Assembly (NCBI RefSeq): GCF_921293875.1
Contig: NZ_CAKLDI010000001.1
Location: forward strand, 1,517,915 to 1,581,914
Direction of reading: 5' to 3'
Source of the DNA: Vibrio stylophorae
GTDB taxonomy: Bacteria > Pseudomonadota > Gammaproteobacteria > Enterobacterales > Vibrionaceae
Length of the DNA stretch: 64,000 nucleotides
Each line of letters starts with the position of its first letter. Position 1 is the first letter of the stretch. The translations under genes were made by a program, and so were the position numbers. Positions 1 to 8,588 of the stretch are shown in pieces. Under the pieces are notes generated by a model. That model made no database searches. It was given only the letters and a program-made list of their open reading frames with translations, and was not told where the DNA came from.

Positions 1-2412
1 TTGTCGCTTAAAGGGCTTAGGTAGATAATCATTCATACCACAATCAAAACAGCGCTGAATATCCTCATCTAAAATAGAGGCCGTCAGCGCAATAATGGTG
101 ACAGGCTCATACTGGTCGCTGTCCTCAATCATTCGAATCACGCGTGTCGCCTCAAAGCCATCCATATTGGGCATCATGCAATCCATAAGCACTAAACCGA
201 TATCTTGGTGGTGCTGTTTATAAAGAGATACGGCCTCTTCACCGTCATTGGCGATCAGAAACTCGATATTCAGCTTTTTCAGATTCACAGAAACAACCGC
301 TTGGTTGACTTTATTATCCTCAACCACCAACACCGTCGCCCCTTGCTGATTCACCCTGTGTAAATTGCCATCATGAGCCGCCCCAGCCGAATCAACCGTT
401 AGCCTTGGCTGAACTAAGTTATCCAGCAGCGCCTGAAAGCGATGACCCAGCAGCGGTAAGGTCACATAGGCGGCAACCTGATCGCCAAAGTCCAATTTTT
501 CATGGTGATTCAAGCGCACAAAGACCACGGGTGCCGATAGCTGCGCTGGCATCAGCTGAATATCTGAGGCTCTATCGAGCAGCACAATGGGTAACGACGC
601 ATTCACATCCTGTGTGGGTGCCGCACTTGCCCAATCCACCAGCTCTTGCACCTCTCTGACTTGTTGCACTTCGTAGCCATAATGCGCGGCCTCTTCAAGC
701 AACAAATTCGATGGCTGTGCAGAGCAATAAAGCAGTTTGGCCTGTTTAGGCTGCGCGGCGCTTTGCGTCTCATCAATAGCAAAATCTAAACGAAAATAGA
801 AATGGCTCCCCACGGATTTTTGTGATGACAGCGCAATTTCGCCGCCCATCAAGGCAACAATTTTGCTGGCAATGGCCAAACCCAATCCCGTGCCACCATA
901 GTGATTGGAGGTCGAGGCATCCTCTTGACGAAACTCTTCAAAAACATGCGCCTGTTTCTCTTCGGCAATCCCGATACCAGAATCACGCACCCCAAAGAAC
1001 AAAGACACCTGCTCATCATTGATGTGTTCGCACTTCAGCTGCAGCGTAATACAACCATGCTCTGTAAATTTCACCGCATTGGAAGCCAAATTCATCATCA
1101 CCTGACGCAGCTTTTGCTCATCCGCACGCACATGACTCGGCACATTGGCATCCATCTCGATCTCAATTGCTAGCTTCTTTTGCTCCGCTTTGGGCGCAAT
1201 CAGTGCAGCCGTATCAAAAATAACTTCACGGATATGACAGGTATGCAGGGAAATTTCTAAATTACCCGACTCTATTTTCGACAGGTCGAGCACATCATTT
1301 ATCAGCATCAACAAAGTTTGCGATGAGACATTGATGGTGGAGAGATAATCATTTTGCTGCGCCGTTAAATTGGAGTCCGAGAGAATCTCAGTCATGCCAA
1401 TAATACCGTTAAGCGGTGTACGAATTTCATGGGACATATTGGCTAAAAAGGCGCTCTTCGCACGGTTTGCTTGCTGCGCCTGCAATTTCGACTCATGTAA
1501 TTGCCACTCCAAACGGCGCACCGCAACAAAGATGTAAGCCAAAATCGCAAAGACCAAAGCAAACATGGCGATGGTGTAAAATTTCAATATTTTTTCGTTA
1601 CCATCAAGGCGCTGCTGAATATGGCTCGGCACCTCTTCAAATAGCGACTTAAGCTGCTGCTCTACATTATGAATATCACTGCGAAGCTGCCCATGTAAGC
1701 CTTGGCTGTGGTTATAACCCAATGTTTCATAGGCGCTTTGCAACTGGCTAAAACGATTCATAAAGTTAGTCAGATGCACTTTGAGCAGTGGACTGCCATT
1801 TACATTGGCCGCCTCATTGGCAATCGCCTGATAAAATTGATTCACCTGCGCTAGATCGTTTGCTTCAAAGGTTCGAAAGAACTCAAACATATGCGCTTTC
1901 ATTTCAATGAATTGCTCATTCATTAAGCGATTTTGACTAGCAAAAATATCTCGCTCTAGGGTAAACAGCTCATTTTTCAACTGCTCGATATAGCCGCCCT
2001 GCGACTTTTCGCCATGAATGGCAATTTGTTGATCGGCCAATAGCAAAAACGCCGCTTTATATGCCAGCAAAGCCTGCGCCAAGGATTGATACTCGAAATC
2101 ATGGGTAAGCTTTTGCCTATCCATTGTTGTTTTAATGGCTGAAAATTTTGGCAAAATATTATCAATGCGCGTCACTAGACTATCGATGTATCGCACATCT
2201 ACACGACTGATAAAATCCTTTTCATGCCGGCGTAACATCAGCATCTCAGAGGTCACATGGCTAATATCATTTTGCAAGCTAAAGAGCTGCTGCTTGGTTT
2301 CTAGCGACCGTTGGCCAAGCCACATAAAAACAGCAATTACCGCTACAATCAGCACGCTACCAATCAGCAGTGGCGGCTGTAATTGAGAGCGAAATTTTTT
2401 TGTCTGGTTCAT
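1..2412 (-). CDS. Hybrid sensor histidine kinase/response regulator (3' end beyond left edge)
   Basis: Reading leftward from ATG at 2412, an uninterrupted frame of 804 codons runs to the window edge. A membrane segment at about residues 13-32 and another near 275-290 bracket a mostly helical sensor region of roughly 240 residues. No HAMP is obvious; a short helix leads to the H box NMSHEIRTPLNG (His near residue 328). HATPase motifs follow (G1-type DSGIGI, GGTGLGLAI). Next comes a degenerate receiver-like segment (about 540-660), then a true receiver with VLMDCMMPNMDG (phospho-Asp near 742) and LPKPF at the cut end. Family knowledge says such kinases autophosphorylate and relay to a receiver. 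The ligand is unknown and no HPt domain is visible before the cut. Confidence 0.9.
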   Translation of the reverse strand, partial: MNQTKKFRSQLQPPLLIGSVLIVAVIAVFMWLGQRSLETKQQLFSLQNDISHVTSEMLMLRRHEKDFISRVDVRYIDSLVTRIDNILPKFSAIKTTMDRQKLTHDFEYQSLAQALLAYKAAFLLLADQQIAIHGEKSQGGYIEQLKNELFTLERDIFASQNRLMNEQFIEMKAHMFEFFRTFEANDLAQVNQFYQAIANEAANVNGSPLLKVHLTNFMNRFSQLQSAYETLGYNHSQGLHGQLRSDIHNVEQQLKSLFEEVPSHIQQRLDGNEKILKFYTIAMFALVFAILAYIFVAVRRLEWQLHESKLQAQQANRAKSAFLANMSHEIRTPLNGIIGMTEILSDSNLTAQQNDYLSTINVSSQTLLMLINDVLDLSKIESGNLEISLHTCHIREVIFDTAALIAPKAEQKKLAIEIEMDANVPSHVRADEQKLRQVMMNLASNAVKFTEHGCITLQLKCEHINDEQVSLFFGVRDSGIGIAEEKQAHVFEEFRQEDASTSNHYGGTGLGLAIASKIVALMGGEIALSSQKSVGSHFYFRLDFAIDETQSAAQPKQAKLLYCSAQPSNLLLEEAAHYGYEVQQVREVQELVDWASAAPTQDVNASLPIVLLDRASDIQLMPAQLSAPVVFVRLNHHEKLDFGDQVAAYVTLPLLGHRFQALLDNLVQPRLTVDSAGAAHDGNLHRVNQQGATVLVVEDNKVNQAVVSVNLKKLNIEFLIANDGEEAVSLYKQHHQDIGLVLMDCMMPNMDGFEATRVIRMIEDSDQYEPVTIIALTASILDEDIQRCFDCGMNDYLPKPFKRQ

Positions 2413-2604
2413 CGATGTTCCCTATCTCAGTCATTTCTCTTAAGTGTAATGAGCATTGACTAAATTGCTGAAAACATCTGCAAAGAGTGAATCTGATCGA
2501 TAGGATGAGTGGCTGCTTATCCATGCAAAATTGCAAGTGAGCTCAAAGTCCATTGGCGCTTGCTTTGCTATGCTGGATATATCAGCTGCCACTAGGATAG
2601 CCGC

Positions 2605-2865
2605 ATGAAGAAGATCAAAAATGAAGCGCAACTACTTAAAAAAGCCCTCCATATCGGTGAGCAATACGCGCAAAAACGAGGGTTCATCCAATTTGATGAA
2701 GGAACATCCAATAAGATTAAAATTGAATGTATCTATCGCTTACTCGTGCAAGACAAAGTGCTGACGCCGCTGGCTCCTGATAAAGAAGATGGCCCTAATA
2801 TGAAGCACAAGCTGGTACTGTGGATTCATAAACAGCTGCCCGATGGTCATCCCCTGCTCGATTAA
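2605..2865 (+). CDS. DUF5062 family protein
   Basis: An 86-residue basic, soluble protein starting MKKIKNEAQLLKKAL and ending LPDGHPLLD. The pattern (Lys-rich N-terminal helix, YRLLVQDK centre, HKLVLWIHKQLP near the end) matches my memory of the DUF5062 family, which is common in vibrios and has no known function. ATG at 2605 follows AGGATAG at a usable spacing. It stands alone: the upstream gene points away and a strong terminator follows. There is no signal peptide or membrane segment. The family assignment is from recall, not a search. Confidence 0.75.
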   Translation: MKKIKNEAQLLKKALHIGEQYAQKRGFIQFDEGTSNKIKIECIYRLLVQDKVLTPLAPDKEDGPNMKHKLVLWIHKQLPDGHPLLD

Positions 2866-2897
2866 GACTCAACGAATTTACAATACAAACTAGCGCC

Positions 2898-2920
2898 AAG
2901 TCCCCATCGGGGACTTTTTT
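2898..2920 (+). terminator. Rho-independent terminator of the DUF5062 gene
   Basis: Stem AAGTCCCC/GGGGACTT around a 3-nt ATC loop, followed by a run of six T. It lies 33 bases after the stop codon. Confidence 0.9.
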
Positions 2921-3048
2921 ATTACATATTGAATTTATTACGCTTTGGAAAACTACGGGGGTGGTCAAAGTTATTACCCTCAAGCCTGAATCCACTGCAT
3001 GCATCAGGCACACTACCTTCAGTCAGAAGATAGAAAGGAAGCGCGATC

Positions 3049-4152
3049 ATGTTTTGCTTCTCAAGAAAAACACAAGAGAATCATCTAAAAGAGCAAGTTC
3101 AGACCTTAGAAGATCAAGTCCAAGCGTTAACACAAGAACAGCAGCAGTTATGCGCGCAAAGCGATGCACAAACGCTGAAGATCAACCAGTTAACACAAGC
3201 ATCGCAAATAGGGCACCACTTTACAGCACAAATTCTGCGCTCAGTGCGTCCTATCGATAGCATTCGCGGACAAATTGCGACGGCGGCAGATAACCTCAAG
3301 CACTATTTGGAGCAGCACGTCTTTGAAAACCGCGATGGCATTGCGATTTTGAAGCAGTTTCAACAGACCTTGAATGAGTTGCTCGCGCAGATCAAAGAGA
3401 GTCGCCTGTCGCTAGAGGCATTAAAGGCCAACTCAGAAGAGATTCGCGGTTTTGTACTCACCATTAATCAAGTCTCAGACCAAACCAATTTACTCGCCCT
3501 AAACGCCGCCATTGAAGCCGCGCGTGCTGGCGACCATGGTCGCGGTTTTGCGGTTGTGGCTGATGAAGTGCGAAAACTGGCACAAAATGCAAGCCATGCT
3601 GCGGCGCAAATCGAACAAGTCGTCGTGAAGATCAGTGAAAATACGCAAGTTTGCTATCAAAGTGCAGAGAAGGTAGAAGATGGCTGTGAACTACTTCATC
3701 AAAACATTGATGAACTGGTGAGCATTATCAGCACACTGATTGTGAAATCTGATGCGCTTTATCAGCTGGTCGAGCAAAGCTATACCGCGATTTTCCTGCG
3801 CCTCGTACAGATTGATCATATTGTTTGGAAAATTGGTATCTATCAGCGCATTCAAGATCAGAATTTAGCGCAGCTTGAGGTCAGTGATCATAATCAATGC
3901 CGCCTTGGTTTATGGTACGAACAAGGCCGCGGCAAGCAATTCTTCTCGCACTGCCCAGCCTATCAGCAACTACTCGAACCACACCAGGCTGTACATCAGC
4001 ATGGATTAAAAGCGCTCATGGCCTACGCCAATCAAGATGAAACGCAAGGAATGGCGCACCTTGAAGCTATGGAGATTGCCGCCGATCAAGTGATTCACTT
4101 GCTCAATGCGCTTGAAGCTGACATCGCCAAAGTAAAAGCGCAGGCTGAATAA
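3049..4152 (+). CDS. Soluble methyl-accepting chemotaxis protein with C-terminal CZB zinc domain
   Basis: 367 residues with no membrane segment, so probably cytoplasmic. Residues 10-50 are coiled coil. The signalling hairpin tip is present in the middle ([19 protein letters not shown], then [15 protein letters not shown]). The last about 110 residues carry the chemoreceptor zinc-binding (CZB) pattern: HIVWK near 262, then CRLGLWY near 287, then a paired-His helix HQAVHQHG near 314. In known CZB receptors the His3-Cys set binds zinc and senses hypochlorous acid or zinc. The signalling region looks short compared with full-length receptors. ATG at 3049 has AAGGAAG upstream. Partner Che proteins are not in the window. 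Confidence 0.88.
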   Translation: MFCFSRKTQENHLKEQVQTLEDQVQALTQEQQQLCAQSDAQTLKINQLTQASQIGHHFTAQILRSVRPIDSIRGQIATAADNLKHYLEQHVFENRDGIAILKQFQQTLNELLAQIKESRLSLEALKANSEEIRGFVLTINQVSDQTNLLALNAAIEAARAGDHGRGFAVVADEVRKLAQNASHAAAQIEQVVVKISENTQVCYQSAEKVEDGCELLHQNIDELVSIISTLIVKSDALYQLVEQSYTAIFLRLVQIDHIVWKIGIYQRIQDQNLAQLEVSDHNQCRLGLWYEQGRGKQFFSHCPAYQQLLEPHQAVHQHGLKALMAYANQDETQGMAHLEAMEIAADQVIHLLNALEADIAKVKAQAE

Positions 4153-4198
4153 CCTAGCCTGAATAATTCAGCCAAAATACAATCCACGGACGTTCAAC

Positions 4199-4230
4199 AA
4201 GCCTCAAGCCAACCAGCTTGAGGCTTTTTA
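4199..4230 (+). terminator. Rho-independent terminator after the CZB chemoreceptor
   Basis: Stem AGCCTCAAG/CTTGAGGCT (9 bp) with an 8-nt loop, then TTTTTA. It may also serve the converging LysR gene that ends at 4276. Confidence 0.88.
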
Positions 4231-4275
4231 AATGCTGATATAATGATGTGCTTTGAACCTCTGTTGTAGGACTGA

Positions 4276-5205
4276 CTAATCGCGCTGAATCAAATGACCA
4301 GCCGCTATCAGTTGGGATAACAACTGCTGGCATTCAAGGCGCAACTTATCACGTAACAGTCGAATGGCCGGTGTAATCGATTGCCTGCTCGGACAAACCA
4401 ACCAAAGCTCGGTATCTTCTGCGCGGTATTCGGGCAACAAACTCACCACCCGTCCAGCCAGTAAATCTGCTGCCATATCAAGGCATGATTTGGTGACGAC
4501 CCCCATCCCAGCCACGCACCAACGACGAACCAAGTCGGCATCGTTACTGGCGCGATTTCCCTGCATTTTCACCTTAAAGGGCTGATCACCCTTACTAAAA
4601 TGCCAAACGTCATGCACCATATCGCTGATCTGATAAAACAATCCATTGTGCATCGCTAGATCCTGCGGATGCTGGGGGCGCGCATATTTTTCAAGGTATG
4701 CCGGACTTGCGCAAATCACACGCGGCGCATCGCAAATTTTAAAGCCATAAAGTGACGCATCACTGGGCGAGCCATAACGAAGCGCAACATCAATGCCATC
4801 ACGGTAAAAATCCACATTGCGATCGCCAATATTCACTTTCAGTGATAGCTCTGGATGTGCATCCAACATCTCATCAAGCCAAGGCAACACCACATTTCGG
4901 CCTAAATCTGAAGACAAAGACAGTCGCAGCTCCCCTTGGATTTTCTGTTGATCTTGGTTGATATTGGCTTTGGCTTGCTCAAGCAGCGCAAGCGCCTGCT
5001 GGCATTGTGGTAAAAAACGCTCACCTTCAATGGACAAACGCAATTTGCGCGTACTTCGCACAAATAACTCACAGCCCAAATGAGCTTCGACTCGCTTCAC
5101 CGCGGCGCTGGCCGTTGCCACGCGCATATCCAAATGATTCGCCGCAGCGGTAATACTGCCAAAATGAGCGACCTTTTCGATAATCACCAAATCATCTAGC
5201 TGCAT
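4276..5205 (-). CDS. LysR-family transcriptional regulator
   Basis: 309 residues. An N-terminal winged helix-turn-helix (residues about 1-60, GSITAAANHLDMRVATASAA) is followed by a type 2 periplasmic-binding-protein-like effector domain of the CrgA-like kind (LRYGSPSDASLYGFKI, CASPAYLEKYA). It is transcribed divergently from the small monooxygenase-like gene at 5343, which is its most likely target by the usual LysR arrangement. The ATG at 5205 lacks a strong Shine-Dalgarno. The effector is unknown. Confidence 0.88.
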   Translation of the reverse strand: MQLDDLVIIEKVAHFGSITAAANHLDMRVATASAAVKRVEAHLGCELFVRSTRKLRLSIEGERFLPQCQQALALLEQAKANINQDQQKIQGELRLSLSSDLGRNVVLPWLDEMLDAHPELSLKVNIGDRNVDFYRDGIDVALRYGSPSDASLYGFKICDAPRVICASPAYLEKYARPQHPQDLAMHNGLFYQISDMVHDVWHFSKGDQPFKVKMQGNRASNDADLVRRWCVAGMGVVTKSCLDMAADLLAGRVVSLLPEYRAEDTELWLVCPSRQSITPAIRLLRDKLRLECQQLLSQLIAAGHLIQRD

Positions 5206-5303
5206 ATTTTCAAATTATTTTTGATAAAGATTCACTGATTATGGCGTTTTTAACTGTGCTTACAAGACCTATGCTTAGCGCGTTTTACAAATACCATCCA
5301 CAC

Positions 5304-5320
5304 TGATGCTAGATACATCA
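5304..5320. promoter_or_regulatory. Candidate LysR binding palindrome
   Basis: TGATG-N7-CATCA lies in the divergent promoter region between the LysR gene and the monooxygenase-like gene. Size and position fit a LysR site, but the motif is short and could be chance. Confidence 0.35.
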
Positions 5321-5342
5321 CTCATGATCAAAGGAACCCATG

Positions 5343-5630
5343 ATGAGTCTTACTATCATTGCCCATATCACGGCAAAACCTGAGCATATCGCACTGGTAA
5401 AAAATGAATTACAAAAGCTAATTGCACCGACTCGCCTGGAAGAAGGCTGTATTAGCTATGATTTGCATCAAGACAATCAAGATCCCGCACATTTTGTCTT
5501 TTTTGAAAAATGGAGCAGTCATGCCCTCTGGCAAGTCCATATGAACAATCAGCCGTTAAAAGATTATCTTGCAGCCGTTGATGGCGCCGTCGCTGATTTT
5601 CAGATCAGTGAAATGACCGCTATTGATTAA
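5343..5630 (+). CDS. Antibiotic biosynthesis monooxygenase (ABM) domain protein
   Basis: A 95-residue single-domain protein of the YgiN-like ABM superfamily: an N-terminal strand LTIIAHITAKPEHI, then PTRLEEGCISYDLHQD, FVFFEKWSS and a final strand. These dimeric ferredoxin-like folds act as quinol or heme-linked monooxygenases, or simply as binding proteins; the substrate here is unknown. Two ATGs are adjacent (5340 and 5343). AAGGA at 5331-5335 is 4 nt from the first and 7 nt from the second, so 5343 is chosen. It is probably controlled by the divergent LysR. Confidence 0.82.
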   Translation: MSLTIIAHITAKPEHIALVKNELQKLIAPTRLEEGCISYDLHQDNQDPAHFVFFEKWSSHALWQVHMNNQPLKDYLAAVDGAVADFQISEMTAID

Positions 5631-5649
5631 CTGAGCGATTCAGCCCACC

Positions 5650-5699
5650 AGCCACCGCACACACTCGGTAATTGATACCGATGACGGTGGCTGCGCTTT
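5650..5699 (+). terminator. Stacked hairpin, probable terminator
   Basis: Outer arms AGCCACCG/CGGTGGCT (5650-5657 and 5685-5692) enclose inner arms TCGGTA/TACCGA (5665-5670 and 5676-5681). CGCTTTT follows. It sits 20 bases after the monooxygenase-like gene. The T run is short, so termination strength is uncertain. Confidence 0.55.
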
Positions 5700-5878
5700 T
5701 GAATCACACCACCATGGGTAAAAATCACTGCGAGTCATTCCGTCGCCGCTGTCCCATTTTATTGCCAATCCAATCACCCCACCGCAGCAAAACTGATACA
5801 GCCAAACAAGATTCGCAGCGCTACACTTGAGCCATTTCCTGCGCCACGCAATTTCGCGATTTTTCAAGGTGAAAGACT

Positions 5879-7273
5879 ATGTTTGCAGATGCGTTTAGCT
5901 GGGCGGTGCATTATCTCGATGTGCTGACTCATATGGTTTGGCAAATCTATTGGCCGCTGGCCTTTGGTTTGATGCTCTCGGCCTTTATTCGCCATGTTCT
6001 TCCTGTTTCCGCCGTAAGCCAGCACCTCGGCCAAACCTCGGTCAAAAGCGTTTCGCTAAGTACCCTTCTGGGGATGGTCTCATCCTCCTGTTCTTATGCT
6101 GCAGCGTCCCTCTCCCATACCCTGCTTAGTAAGAAATCAACCTTGGCCAATGCCATGGTTTTTCTTGTTGCCAGTACCAATTTGATCGTCGAGATGTTTA
6201 TTGTGCTCGTGGCGCTTTTAGGCTGGACATTTCTTTGGGGTGAGGTACTCGGTGGCTTATTGCTGATTACCATCGTTGCGCTACTCTTTTCGCGCTTTTA
6301 CCCCAAACCTGTGGAGCAAACCCTGCGCCAAAGACTTGCGCAAGAAGATAGCAGCATCTCTCAGCAGCATAGTGAACATCACATGGCTGATTGTGGGATG
6401 GATATGTCCGCCCATCAAAAGGACACCATGGACGACTGCGGCATGGATATGTCCGCGCATCAAAAGGACACCATGGACGACTGCGGCATGGATATGTCCA
6501 CCCATCAAAAGAACACCATGGATGACTGCGGCATGGATATGTCCGCCCATCAAAAGGACACCATGGACGACTGCGGCATGGATATGTCCGCCCATCAAAA
6601 AGACACCATGGATGACTGCGGCATGGATATGTCGGCTCATAAACACGCTATGGATACGCATCAAAGCAGCATGACGCAAAAACCAAGCAAAGTTGGGCAA
6701 GCTGCCAGCTATTTCCAAATGGATATTCAGATGATCGGCAAAGAGATCCTTATCGGGGTGCTGGTTTCATCACTGCTAATTTCTATCGTGCCCCTTGAAG
6801 GCTGGCGCGCCCTCTTTATTCCGCCAAGTGTGAATATGCCATTTTGGTTGCACTCATTTTTTGATGTGATTATCGGTGTCTTTGTGGCTGTGATTGCCTA
6901 TGTTTGCTCCGTGGGTAATCTATTGCTAGCCGCTGCACTTTGGCATGGCGGCATCTCCTTTGGTGGGGTGATTGGCTTTATTCTCGCGGATGTACTGACC
7001 ATTCCAATGATGCGGGTCTATCAGAAATACTATGGCACCGAAGCGACAAAATGGATGGTTGCCCTCCTCTTTTGTGCCATTGTGGCCACAGGGCTACTTA
7101 TTGATGTGATCTTCACCAGCTTTGGCGTCAGCGTCTCCAGTGAAACCCTTCGCCCACTCATTCAAGATGGTTTTGGCTGGAACACAACCACAGTGATGAA
7201 CCTCATCTTTATTCCGCTTTCAATTTGGTTTTATCGCCGCGGCGCGACCATGAACCAACATATGTCGATGTAA
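5879..7273 (+). CDS. ArsP_1/DUF318-type permease with six metal-ligand-rich repeats
   Basis: 464 residues. Two hydrophobic bundles (about residues 10-140 and 285-460) in two homologous-looking halves fit the ArsP_1 permease family, which includes methylarsenite efflux pumps. Each half has a cysteine helix: SSSCSYAAASLSH near 62 and CSVGNLLLAAALWHGG near 343, but the usual Cys-Ser-Cys-Gly is not present. Between the halves, residues 171-260 are six copies of a 15-residue unit DCGMDMSAHQKDTMD, rich in Met, His, Asp and Cys, predicted cytoplasmic or periplasmic depending on topology. A transition-metal or metalloid substrate is inferred. AAGGTGA precedes ATG 5879. The gene appears monocistronic. 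Confidence 0.8.
   Translation: MFADAFSWAVHYLDVLTHMVWQIYWPLAFGLMLSAFIRHVLPVSAVSQHLGQTSVKSVSLSTLLGMVSSSCSYAAASLSHTLLSKKSTLANAMVFLVASTNLIVEMFIVLVALLGWTFLWGEVLGGLLLITIVALLFSRFYPKPVEQTLRQRLAQEDSSISQQHSEHHMADCGMDMSAHQKDTMDDCGMDMSAHQKDTMDDCGMDMSTHQKNTMDDCGMDMSAHQKDTMDDCGMDMSAHQKDTMDDCGMDMSAHKHAMDTHQSSMTQKPSKVGQAASYFQMDIQMIGKEILIGVLVSSLLISIVPLEGWRALFIPPSVNMPFWLHSFFDVIIGVFVAVIAYVCSVGNLLLAAALWHGGISFGGVIGFILADVLTIPMMRVYQKYYGTEATKWMVALLFCAIVATGLLIDVIFTSFGVSVSSETLRPLIQDGFGWNTTTVMNLIFIPLSIWFYRRGATMNQHMSM
6389..6658 (+). repeat. Six tandem 45-bp units encoding DCGMDMSAHQKDTMD
   Basis: Units begin at 6389, 6434, 6479, 6524, 6569 and 6614. The middle copies are nearly identical at the DNA level; copy 3 has Ala-to-Thr and Asp-to-Asn changes, and copy 6 diverges at its end (SAHKHAMD). 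All are exact multiples of three, so the frame is kept. High nucleotide identity suggests recent expansion and likely copy-number variation between strains. Confidence 0.95.
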
Positions 7274-7280
7274 TGCGACG

Positions 7281-7331
7281 CTCGGTACTGTGTATAGCAA
7301 TTATTGTGACGACACAGTACCGAGAACCTTT
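7281..7331 (+). terminator. Long hairpin terminator after the permease
   Basis: A perfect 13-bp stem CTCGGTACTGTGT/ACACAGTACCGAG (7281-7293 and 7312-7324) with an 18-nt loop lies 7 bases after the stop. It is followed by AACCTTTTA; the T run is only moderate. Confidence 0.7.
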
Positions 7332-7636
7332 TATCAGGAAGCTTTACCTAGGAAACTACGGTCAGAGCCTATTACCAAAAGCCTTTAACTAAGATGCTTT
7401 ATCGAGAATATGACGCCGCGATAGCCCATTGAATACAGATAAGCGCTGATGGCCCTTGTATTTGCTCACCATACCCCACAGGCATGCACAGATGAATCAC
7501 GCTTTTGAGGCGCATCAATCTAGCAAAGATCAGACTAGCAAAGGTCAGACCCGATTTTTAAGCGCACATCACGCCCGATGACGCACGCTTTTGCGTATGA
7601 TACTGACACTTGAAATCCATCTTGAGATCAACAGAT

Positions 7637-8515
7637 ATGACAGAGCAAATTGGCCCGCGCGCTTTAATCGTCGAAGGTGGCGCAATGCGCGGCGTGTTCT
7701 CTTGCGGCATTCTCGATCGCTTTTTAGCCGAAAACTTCTCACCCTTTGATAGTTTCTGGGGCGTATCCGCGGGCGCCAGTAATTTAGCTGCATATCTTGC
7801 GCAAATGCCCAAGCGAAATCTTCGCATCTATACTGATTACAGCTTGCGTAAAGAGTTCTTATCGCCTTGGCGCTGGTTGCGTGGCCATGACTTTATGGAT
7901 CTCGATTGGATGTGGCGCATCACACTCAAAGAGCTCGGGATTGATAAAGCCGCTTTAGCTGCCGATCCGCGCCCATTTTTCCTTGGTGTCACTCGCCAAG
8001 ATACAGGTGAAGCGGCGTATCTATGTCCTGATGTTGATGCATTAGCAGAAACCATGAAAGCAAGTAGCGCATTACCTATTTTGTATCGCAATGGCGTGCA
8101 ACTCGCTCAACATCGCTATGTCGATGGCGGCATCAGTGATGCCATTCCAGTGGCGAAAGCCATTGCTCAGGGCGCCACGCAAATTATGGTGCTACGTAGC
8201 CGCCCAGCAAGTTATCGAAAATCAGCCAACCAAGCGCCGCAACTCATGCGTCATCTACTGCGGAAAACCCCTGCGCTGATTACACCGATGCTCACACGCC
8301 ATGAGCGCTATAACCAAACCATTGAACTAATGCAGCAACCGCCAGCCGGTGTCACCATTGTCGAGATCTGCCCGCCAGAGGATTTTCCTTTGGAACGATT
8401 AAGTCAAAAACGCAGCCCCCTTGAGCAAGGATACGACATGGGCTATGCCTGCGGACAAATGGCCATGGAACAATGGCAACAACTGGTAGAACAACAGGCG
8501 AAACAACAAGCCTAG
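7637..8515 (+). CDS. Patatin-like phospholipase, YjjU type
   Basis: 292 residues. The patatin catalytic set is complete: oxyanion loop GGAMRG at 14-19, nucleophile elbow GVSAG with Ser44, and the DGG motif with Asp163. The sequence follows E. coli YjjU closely over its length (FDSFWGVSAGASNLAAYL, SSALPILYRNGV, VDGGISDAIPV), but lacks YjjU's long C-terminal tail. Family role: acyl hydrolase acting on phospholipids; the physiological substrate is unsettled. A TTG at 7610 in frame would add nine residues, but ATG 7637 aligns with the conserved start of the domain. Upstream, 7332-7636 holds no gene that I can support. Confidence 0.87.
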   Translation: MTEQIGPRALIVEGGAMRGVFSCGILDRFLAENFSPFDSFWGVSAGASNLAAYLAQMPKRNLRIYTDYSLRKEFLSPWRWLRGHDFMDLDWMWRITLKELGIDKAALAADPRPFFLGVTRQDTGEAAYLCPDVDALAETMKASSALPILYRNGVQLAQHRYVDGGISDAIPVAKAIAQGATQIMVLRSRPASYRKSANQAPQLMRHLLRKTPALITPMLTRHERYNQTIELMQQPPAGVTIVEICPPEDFPLERLSQKRSPLEQGYDMGYACGQMAMEQWQQLVEQQAKQQA

Positions 8516-8588
8516 CGACAATCAGTGGTTTGGCTTCATTCGAGGATCTGCTACACTCGCGCACCTTATTTTTTGCCAAGCTGACACT

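Noticed and set aside
5640..5867. Minus-strand frame of 75 codons before the permease gene
   Set aside because: It overlaps the stacked hairpin and the promoter region of the permease and shows no recognisable protein features.
5700..5878. Possible cobalamin-type riboswitch upstream of the ArsP-type permease
   Set aside because: Some fragments recall the family (ATGGGTAAAAATCACTGCGAG and CGCCGCTGTCCC), but the conserved core and B12 box could not be aligned. A covariance-model search of 5631-5878 would decide.
6389..6658. CRISPR-like array
   Set aside because: Units are contiguous coding repeats with no spacers.
6276..6718. Open frames on both strands across the 45-bp repeat array
   Set aside because: The repeat unit is a multiple of three, so every frame stays open. 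The permease frame has domain support on both sides; the others have none.
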